A DNA stretch of 64,000 nucleotides, taken from assembly GCF_041260155.1 (NCBI RefSeq), contig NC_091948.1, forward strand, positions 3,910,501 through 3,974,500, in the 5' to 3' direction. The translations under genes and the position numbers were made by a program. Shown one piece after another: positions 55,547-64,000 of this stretch. Source of the stretch: Ptychodera flava. Its lineage: Eukaryota > Hemichordata > Enteropneusta > Ptychoderidae. Each line of letters opens with the position of its first letter. Position 1 is the first letter of the stretch. The notes below the pieces were generated by a model that saw nothing but the letters and a program-made list of their open reading frames with translations, was not told where the DNA came from and did no database searches.

Positions 55547-58500
55547 CTATGACGACCATCCTTCAACCCTCTGTCGTTTCGTGGGTGGGTCTTTGTCTCC
55601 AAGTCCTCTGTTGGCTTGCGACTGGTAGCTCACGTCGCCCCGTGTGTCTTCCCGATCGCTGCCCCCGAACGGCGACGCCGATGTGGAACTGCAGTGACTG
55701 TTGCGACTGGGTGAGTTTGCTCTATCGTGTGGTGTGCATCGACCGGTGTTTGGGTTCAGTTGATGTTTGTCGCGTGGCGGTGATATCGGTTCGCTTTTTA
55801 TGCCAACTGATCTGTCTGTTGTCAGGAGTCCATGTACGTGTGACGAGACCGGTGTGCCAGATCTGTGTTTTTTTTAAACACACACAAAGAAGGGTGAGCA
55901 AACAATCACTTCAGTCAAAACTTGTAGAGGCAACAACAACAATCAATTCTGAATGGTAAGGTTTTTCTAACTTTTAGTCCTAAAACTGAAAAAGTAGCGC
56001 AGTGATTGCATTCACACTGAAGCTAATTCCTTATGACTTTAATAGTTTGATTAGGAAAACAATCACATACACATACATACCTAACAACTTGGTATTCTGT
56101 TAACTGAACTGTGCCTTCACCACACATGTGAGTGACTCTGCTCTTATCCGTGTGAAATAAAAAATGTGTGCTGACTCATGAAAGGATAGGAGGAGACTCC
56201 ATCCTCAACTCAGAGACCCCCCTCCTCCACCATCAAAAGTATACTGAAATGAGAGTTGTGGAGCTTACCCTATGCCTGCTACCTGCACTGCTGCAGATAA
56301 CGGATGTTGATGTTGCCAAGCAGACACTGCACTCAGTGGTAATGTACTGGGTGAGTTGAAGTTAGATAGCTGGGTTAGGTCTGCCGTGCTCAGGGAAAAT
56401 TCTGATCCTGGTTCACAATAAAAAATATGAGAAAAAAGCTCTTGTAAAGAAAGATGGTGCAGGACAATTTGGCCAAAAGCTGTTGTTTTCACATCTAAGA
56501 GTGGACAGGAAAATGGGGTGAACAGATTTGTGGACTGTACTATTTTCCTTTTAATTTGTGAGGCCGACTTGCAGCGATTTGGAAACTGTTATCCAATTGG
56601 TTGGTTAAATCTTACCGAAATAATTTGAATAATACAAATAAACTCCCTATGTTGCTGTGAATAGTGACAATTGACCAATCAGATATAACCTTGAAAACAT
56701 GCTGCATGTCAGCTTAAGTTGTGGTCAAATTTTAGTGAAATGACAACTTTTTGGAGTTTATATATCGCTGCCAGTTATTCCACTGCATTGAGTTGCAGGA
56801 TCAAAACCAATTAGCAAGTCAGAACAGTATACATTCTTGGCAGAAACCATATGATAGAAATACAGAACGTGATGAATGGTGACCTTTGACGGCTGAAAAC
56901 ACAGGCACATACCTAGTGGTTTCCTGGTTGCTTGAAATGTTAAACAGGCATCACTTGACATTACAGTGATTCTTTTAAAACTCAATGGAAAAGGGACTAG
57001 GGAATGATGAGTTCAATATGTGTTCTTGTTTTCTCCACTAGGATTGATAAATGTGATCTCTAATATCAAACACTGGCTGGAATTTTTCATGTTGAAAAAC
57101 TTTCACGTCTCTTACCTGTTTGAAAGGCTGTTGGCATGGCGGACGGATAATTTGGCATTCCTGCTGGGTTACTAGGGGTTGCTAAGGACACAGTAGGGGT
57201 TGCCAGGGATTGGTTTGGATTGGAAGTCATGAGTTGTGACTGTAAGATAGAAAATAAGAAACACATGATGGTGTTTATCACTGTGATGGTGAAGAAAGCA
57301 GCTGTAAAAAAATCAATGAAAACGAGAATAAACAAATCAGAAAAGAAACCTGTGGTAGAATTGAGAAAAACTGAAAGTATGACATTCATGCATAAAAAAT
57401 ACCAGAATCAGAGAATGACAAACACATATATCAACATGACACAGGAATGAATAGTCAATAGCAGGAATTCAAGGTGGAACAAAAAGACACAGAAGAGAAA
57501 ATTTCCCCCATGGATATGGGACAACAGCATTGGTCTCATTGTCCCGTCTTTAGTGATCTCACAATACTACTGGTATGTTCTTACTGTCAGACACACAGAG
57601 TAGAGAAATTGAACGCTATAGACATGAGACCAGGCTACTCTGTCATTTATAGCCTGGAAAGAGAAAATACAAATTTTCGGCATAACAGTAACAGTAGTTG
57701 TAGCACTACTTATGGTGGCATAGTAATGATCATGCTATAATAATCATAAAACATAGGGCCAAAGTCCCTGAAGCTAAGACATGGATACAAAATTAAATAT
57801 TTCCTGACTGTATTAAATTATCTCACTAAGGTCATCCTAGGGACCTGTAAACCAAATATTAAAGCTGTCTGACCAGCGGTTTTGAAAAAAAACAAGCAAC
57901 CCAACAGTCGACAGAGCTCTGCTGTGTTATGTAGAGAATAACTTTTTGTGACACATGTATTGATGAAGAAGGTGGATATCTTTGATAGCTCATTTCAGGA
58001 TGGCCTGACCAAAAATGGCAAAATTAGCTGCAAAAATACAAAATTGAAGATTTCGTCATAATTTCAATATATTACATTAAGATAAAGCCTAGGAACCTGT
58101 ATACCAAATATCAAAGCTATCAGATGAGTAACTTTTGAGAAACAAATATTTTGACCAAAAATGGCAAAAATTGACCCAAAAATACAAAAATTGAAGATTT
58201 CATCCAATTTCAATATATCACACTAAGACAACCCCTAGGAACCTGTATACCAAATATCAAAGGCATCAGACAAGTAGTTTTTGAGAAACACATTTTTTGA
58301 CCAAAAATGGCAAAAATTGCACCAAAAATACAAAATTGCAGATTTCATCATATATTCAATATATCATATTTAGTTCATCTGTAGGAACCTGTATACCAAA
58401 TATCAAAGCTGTCAGACGAGCAGTTTGATGAAATAAAGTTTTGACCAAAAATGACAAAAAAATTCCTTAAAAATACAGATTTGCATATTTCATCACAATT

Positions 58501-61500
58501 TGAAAAAATCTATGTTGGGTTATCCCTAGGGACCTGTATACCAAATAACAAAGCTGTCTGACCAGCGGTTATGAAGAAGAAGATTTTTTACCAAAAAACC
58601 TTTTTTGGCACTAATTTGCATATTTTCAACAATATCAAAAAATTAAAAAAAAATTCTCAAAATCATATTTTTCATCTACACAACAAATATCAAATCAGTA
58701 AGTACTGCGGTTCTCAAGACATTTGATTGGACGGACGCCTCACAAACTGACATACATACATACATACATACATACATACATCCATACATACATACATACA
58801 TACATACATACATACATACATACATACATACAGAGTGACGATGGACGCTGGACGGATACCCATCCAAATAGCTTCTATAGACTATAGTCTATAGTAGCAA
58901 AAAACAATTCTTACCATTCCTCCTCTTCCTGATGGGATAACTACTCGTAGCTGTGGTCTTGTTGCCGTGGGAGATTGTTTTGCCATTGCTTTGGTGATCA
59001 GTCCAGGTGATGTACCACCACCTGGTGATGCTCTCGCAGGAACGCCATAGTTACTTCCTGAAGTGAAAACAGAGATAAACAGTCTCAGTGGGGGATTGTT
59101 TGACCGACAGCAAGCATATTGAGTGACATTTTTACATGCTGAAACAAAGCAGTGAGGAATTGATGAACATTGCACCATTTATTTCTGACAGAGATCAGAG
59201 ACAAACTTTACAGAGGTCACATCTCCCCACAGCACCTACTGGTGTAAGGCTCCGAAACAAAAGGCACACCACACGCATGAACACGGGCTTGCACGAAAAA
59301 ACTGTGTGGTGCAAGCCGCACAGCATTAGTTATCAGAGTGATACAAACTGTGACATGAAGACGAATACATGGACATGAATGACTTGGCTGCCTCTTGCCA
59401 TCTGTGGGCAAAAAACATTGTATGCGATCACTGTGGAACTTGCAAGTGAGTATTACACATGAAGCTGATGGTAAATTTCTTTTGTGCGCAGTGATATTAT
59501 GCTTGAAGTACCCGATCTCTGATTGGCAGATGTGAGCCTTGAATATGAGTAAAGAGCCAATGAGAAAGCTTGTATCTATTCTGTTTATTATTATTTTTTT
59601 ATTTCTACTTTGAAAGTGAAAGAACACGTGCTCACCTGTGGTACCAGTGCCAGCACTGGTACTTGAAACCCCCGATGCACCTTCATTAAGGGAAGTACCT
59701 ACATGCACAACACATGCACAGACAAAACACCTGGATTACAAACACATGCACTGGACAGTGATGAAACCACAAGCCACAAGAAATATCATTTCCAAACCAC
59801 ATTTTTACCTTATTTCACTTATATCATTTTCTCCAATTCAAGAGTTTTCTCACACAAAGTTCACATACAAAGTACCCAACCAGCTTATCAAGTGAAACGA
59901 TGGAATGATCGTAAAACAACATTTTATGCCTGGCATCACAAATACAAATGCACAATACAGCGATGTGTGGCAATGCAAGCGTTACTGGTACTCTTTCCTT
60001 TCATAAGCGACTGCACTTCTGGCTTCTTTGAAAATTCATCGTTTCATAGTTTTGGGCAACGACATGATTCATTGAAACATTACAAGCTGAACACAACGAT
60101 GATCAACGCTTCATAATTGCTGCTTGCACTTACTCATAGATCTGATGTCAGCATCAAATTCAGACTGGGAGGATGTACGCTGATAGTGATGTCACAGAGA
60201 TGAAATTGAGAAGGGGTGTGAGGGACAGAGAACAAGGATTCAAGCAGTACTTACTGGGTGGGCCACTGCTCGACGGTCGTTGTGGATGTGTCATGTTGCC
60301 GACGGGACTGACTGAGTTCCTGGTGAGCTGCTGCGGTTGAGGTGGGTGAAGCATGGCGCTTGCATTGGGACTGTAGCTGGACATGTTGTTTGCCTGAGAT
60401 ACCGGTATGCTGACAGGCATGGCCTGAGGGTAGCTGTTGGTGGTAGGTGGTATGACTTGCGGCTGAAAGGCGAAAGATACACGAGAGGAAGAAAAGATGT
60501 CAATCAAAAAAATCAGTCAATCCCGCGACCTCCAGGTCAAGATACAAGTCAACTTAATACTGGCAGTATAATACCCCTTAAGTGGATGAAGTAACACATT
60601 TTATTACAGGAAATTAAAACATATTGGTATAGTCCCCCGAAACAGCCGTTTCTTCTTTGATATAAGATTATTTTCTAATTATAGTTGTTGCACCTACATG
60701 GCCACAACTGGTGAAGTGTTTCTGTTGTCACAGAGAAATATGTTCAACAAATTATCAACAGACTAATTGAACAAAGGCTATCAAATTTGTTACCTCTGAC
60801 ATTTCATGTATTGACTCAGGGTTTCTTTACTTTGTTGAACATTGTGAACACGACAGTAAGCTGGATTAATAGGTCTCTTTAATGACATTGGGCCATCAGG
60901 GCCAGCGATGGGTACATAAGATGAGGCAGGTGCATCCCCACTGCTCAATGTGGGCAGTGAACAAAGACTTAAAGGCCTGTGTCAGGCGTCAGATTGTCTT
61001 GCCAGGAAATTTACTTACTAGATTACAATTTCAATGGAAAACAAAAAGCTATGACACCTTCATAATACTCTTACAGACTAGAACAAAGGGGATTTCCCGG
61101 GCCTTTAATAATGAAGATGTGGTTATTGATGGCACTGATGTACTTGTTTAAGTTTGATAAACGAGGGTCAAAGAAAGTTATGTGGGTGTGATGTACGGAT
61201 AAGTACATGGTTACATGAGGCGAATAGATTTCATTACAACATTTATATCCTATTTAACACATTTTCATTGTGTGTCTTGGCTTGCTTAAAGGTAGGGGAC
61301 TCAATCCCAGGAACCAAGTTTGTTCTAGTCAGTAAGAGGATTATGGAGGTGTCATAGCCTTTTGTTTTCCATTGAAATTGTAATCTAGTAAGTAAGATTT
61401 CTGGCAAGACAATCTGACGCCCGACACGGGCCTTTAACATGTTCATGCAACCTGTTTCACTCCTTTTTTCTCTGAAGAGAGACCAAACTTGCACTTTGAA

Positions 61501-62779
61501 AATATTAATGTTGTTTTCCAAATTCACTATTGAGCTCTGAGCAAAATTTAACATTCTGAAGAGACCTTTGATGAAATACAATGACTATCATCTGATATCA
61601 TGTTGTTCATCCTTTTTTTTCCACATAAATTTTTGCTGGTCCACTACCAGGGGCACATCACATTGTCAGCAAAGCCCTTATCTTATCCCTAGGTGAACAG
61701 TATGGATAGCAGAAAGATATACTATCTGTGCAAACAGAAAGTGATACTATAGCATTAATCTTGTGATAAGCCCACCATAGGGCTAATCTGGTATCTGGAA
61801 AAAGCTAGTCATCATCCGGTGTGAGTTTCCAATGTGTATTTGGATATTTATGGTGAAGGGAACACTAGAAGCTCCACCTGTTCACTAAAGCATGATCTGC
61901 TAATATGATACTGTTTCTCCTGGCATAGGATAGCCCATAATCTGCAAATCTTGGGAAGGTGGGTTTGTTTGAACCAGGGTGAAACAAAATTTAATTTCTT
62001 GTAGGTTTGGAATCTCTCTTCCAGATTTCAACATTCATATGGATATTAGGGTAGTATGTGCCTCAAAAGTGAAAGACTTAAACTTTTGCTAAAACTTCCC
62101 TCAATGAAATTTTCAATCTTTGTCTTCCCAAATCAAAAATAACAATGCACAGTTAGGTACCACGGAGGCAAATTACCTAATATTTATCAATACTTCAAAT
62201 TCAAAACAGTGTCAAAATGACTACCATCCCTACCTTAACACCTTGGGGAAAAATAAAATTTTTGATTTTCAAAAAACTAAGACGGTAAATTTTTCATACT
62301 CTAACACAGCTTGGGAGATCAGAAAAGAATTATTAAAATTTGAGAGTCTAAATATCTGTCCCTGAGTCACATTCTACCTTAACCCTTTGAGTGCTGTAAT
62401 TTTTCCCACCAAAATTTTAGTGCAACATTTTTACCAATTTTTATGAACTTTTCTGGCTTTTTTTTATAATTTTGGACCAAATGGACATCACATTTCATTG
62501 GCTACAGTTTGTTATCAAAATTTTGACAAAAACCCCAAAAAATTGACTGGAGTATATTTTCAAAAGGTGACAAATATTGACTTTGGCACTCAAAGAGTTA
62601 ATTTACTGGATTGCCCAGGAGTGAGTGTTGCTTACCCGTTGCATACTATTCCGATGCATCATCATTTCAAACTCTTCATTTATTTTGCTGTATTTAGCTT
62701 CTGTTCGGGGTGTCAGCTGGAAGCCTTCTCCCTCACCATCCGGACTTTCACATCCTTTGTTTTCCTTTTTATTCAGGTG
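55547..62779 (-). CDS. MEF2: Myocyte enhancer factor 2, C-terminal 378 residues (7 exons; MADS-box exons outside the window)
   Basis: A MADS-family transcription factor. Exons in transcript order: 62779-62636, 60462-60255, 59698-59636, 59057-58915, 57239-57116, 56407-56269, 55862-55547. They sum to 1137 bases with consistent phases, ending VEGWSS and TAG. Exon 62779-62636 (NKKENKGCESPD, LTPRTEAKYSKINEEFE) is the alpha-2-like exon that follows the MADS/MEF2 domain. QPQVIPP to MPVSIPV, RPQLRVVIPSGRGGM, SAMPTAFQTG, FSLSTADLTQLSNFNSP and IKSEPISPPRDK all match the MEF2 activation region. IKSEPISP is a phosphorylation-dependent sumoylation site. The tail GSDREDTRGD and KRQRVEGW matches the nuclear-localisation C-terminus. 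No SEEEELEL-type beta exon was found between 58915 and 57239. Invertebrates usually have one MEF2 gene. It is convergent with LRRC28. Confidence 0.93.
57780..58896. mobile_element. Pearl/Helentron-like element: tandem core, CATA microsatellite and palindromic 3' flank
   Basis: A unit containing GGAACCTGTATACCAAATAT recurs at about 58090, 58238, 58384 and 58530, with an older copy near 57840; the period is about 146 bp. The array is followed by a (CATA)n tract (58751-58830). A flank then runs GGATACCCATCCAAATAGCT and ends in the palindrome ATAGACTATAGTCTAT followed by AGTAGC. Core repeats, tetranucleotide tract and hairpin end in this order are the layout of bivalve pearl elements, now grouped with Helentrons. 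It lies in a MEF2 intron. Confidence 0.6.
58751..58830. repeat. CATA tetranucleotide microsatellite
   Basis: About 20 near-perfect CATA units, with one interruption near 58780. Part of the pearl-like element. Confidence 0.95.
60969..61437. mobile_element. TTAA-flanked element with inverted repeats of about 115-120 bp (Kolobok/T2-like)
   Basis: The left arm from 60969 (TTAAAGGCCTGTGTCAGGCG) and the right arm ending 61437 (reverse complement TTAAAGGCCCGTGTCGGGCG) match with few differences for roughly 115-120 bases. The 469-bp element has no transposase; parallel open frames in both arms are a consequence of the inversion. It lies in the MEF2 intron between exons 62636 and 60462. Confidence 0.75.
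62047..62378 (+). mobile_element. Copy 4 of the GGTAGTATG-ended MITE family
   Basis: It begins AGGGTAGTATGTGCCTCAAA and ends CACATTCTACC directly before TTAA. It shares internal blocks with copies 1 to 3. It is the clearest full-length member, about 330 bp. Confidence 0.7.
62379..62601. mobile_element. MITE with TTAACYCTTTGAGTGC ends
   Basis: The left end TTAACCCTTTGAGTGC and the reversed right end TTAACTCTTTGAGTGC differ at one base. The 223-bp element abuts the preceding MITE at a shared TTAA and ends 35 bases from the MEF2 exon border at 62636. Confidence 0.7.
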
Positions 62780-64000
62780 CTGTGTGTGACAATGATGGAG
62801 CAATTTAAATAAAAACATCTATCAAATTTTACCAAAGTTTTGATGATCTTATATCAAAACTCTTCATTTCATTTTCTTTAGTTAACTCAGAGGCAAAAAA
62901 TTCCACAGTATCATACAATTTCTGGAAGTTTTTTTATGTGTTGTGATGATACATATCACAACAATGCCACTTTGTGCTGATAAGTAACTATGGAAACTCT
63001 GAATTAATGTTTACCACCAATTTTTAAAGTGTTTCCTGTTAAATGCCATATTTAAGAGTCATTGAGCAGAGATCTTTATCTTCAAAAGCCAAATAATGGT
63101 AAAATCAGTCATTGTAAATATAGGAGCACCATTGACAAAGACTATTTCATGAGTTAATTAGAAAAGAAATTGAGCCATCATCTGCCATGGAGTGTTCTCT
63201 CAGATATTACAATAATAATGGATATTCTTTGTCATGCCATAGAATCAAAGATGGTTAAGTTGCTGAAACTTGTTTTCAACCAATGCAGGGGATCTTTGGG
63301 CAGTGAGGCAAAATCCAAGGACTTTTAGGACGTTCCTGGTATTTCAACCAATGCAGGGGATCTTTGGGCAGTGAGGCAAAATCCAGGGACTTTGAAGGAC
63401 GTTCCTGGTATTTCAACCAATGCAGGGGATCTTTGGGCAGTGAGGCAAAATCCAGGCACTTTTAAGTATATTCCTAGCGTGTACGGATTATATGCACACC
63501 AGCTTTCACACCTTAAAGTATAAATACATGCACTGGGGAACTCACTTATGAAACATGTTATTCATGCACTATTCACAGTTACAGATCCTTCATGAATTGA
63601 GCAGAAGATTTTTTAAAGTTAATGTACATAGTTTGGAAAGGATAACAACTTGTACTGGTTACGTTTGAACCTTCAAAAGTTCTTGGAAATGAGCGGTTTT
63701 CAAATTCTACTGCTCAATTTTAGATTATAAAGTTCCAGTGAATAAAGCAAAGTGCATAAACGTTACTGTCAATGTCAAATTACCATCATTCAGGGAGTAT
63801 CATGACAAATGAGTCAAAAGCCATTCACAATGACTACACTCCTACCAGTTCCTTTAAAATCTTTTCACAGAAATTTATAGGTTTAAACTCAAAAGCCACT
63901 TCACCTTGTGTTTGCCGTTCACATGATGGCTCTCTTTCTTTCTTCCTCTTTTTTTTTTGTTATTTATAACTCCTTTCACTTTCACCAGTTTTATGAGCTC
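62780..64000 (-). other. MEF2 intron running off the window
   Basis: Apart from the tandem repeat at 63274-63480, no exon or repeat is recognised. The MADS-box and MEF2-domain exons must lie further right. Confidence 0.5.
63274..63480. repeat. Three-copy tandem repeat, period 68-69 bp
   Basis: TTTCAACCAATGCAGGGGAT starts copies at 63274, 63342 and 63411. The third copy diverges at its end. It lies in the MEF2 intron upstream of the alpha-like exon. Confidence 0.9.

Noticed and set aside
55540..55959. 139-codon plus-strand open frame
   Set aside because: It is antisense to the last MEF2 exon, whose minus-strand frame matches the MEF2 C-terminus and splices in phase.
60134..60179. Exon-like 46-base segment in a MEF2 intron, with acceptor, donor and a frame reading RTSSQSEFDADIRSM
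   Set aside because: Its length breaks the phase between the exons at 60255 and 59698, which join perfectly without it, and the peptide is not MEF2-like.

Overview
This is a window of an animal nuclear genome: AT-rich, with spliced genes, long introns and many small DNA transposons. There is nothing prokaryotic in it. Three genes are recognised from their spliced protein products. They are elongation factor 2 (minus strand, 14 coding exons, complete), LRRC28 (plus strand, 9 coding exons, first exon inferred) and the C-terminal two thirds of a MEF2 transcription factor (minus strand, 7 coding exons; the MADS-box exons lie beyond base 64000). LRRC28 next to MEF2 recalls human 15q26.3, where LRRC28 lies close to MEF2A. 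Single MEF2-like content, compact EF2 introns, an Ngaro-type retroelement and a CR1/L2-type LINE fit a marine invertebrate, most likely a non-vertebrate deuterostome (hemichordate, echinoderm or lancelet). That placement is inference.

Layout from left to right. Bases 1-112 hold the 5' end of an unidentified minus-strand gene whose N-terminus looks like a type II signal anchor. Bases 113-5515 are non-coding, with three foldback or MITE-like repeats and the EF2 3' UTR. EF2 occupies 16064-5516; its ATG stands alone in exon 1 and its last intron appears to be GC-AG. Between the divergent EF2 and LRRC28 starts (16065-22043) lie a 5'-truncated, frameshifted LINE and a foldback element with a 9-bp target duplication. 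LRRC28 runs from 22044 to 41565. Its introns hold a 300-bp TA microsatellite and a 5.6-kb Ngaro-type tyrosine-recombinase retroelement with A1-B1-A2-B2 split direct repeats, which begins 27 bp after a splice donor. Bases 41566-53150 are non-coding and dense in inverted-repeat elements, including a three-level nested insertion at 48724-49879. MEF2 runs from 62779 to 55547, with a probable 2.4-kb 3' UTR below it. Its introns contain a pearl/Helentron-like tandem-repeat element and several TTAA-flanked MITEs.

The genes are housekeeping or regulatory and do not form a pathway together: EF2 drives ribosomal translocation, MEF2 is a tissue-differentiation transcription factor, and LRRC28 is a leucine-rich-repeat protein of poorly known role. 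What stands out most is the layered transposon structure and the conserved LRRC28-MEF2 neighbourhood. I found no new enzymatic or defence system.
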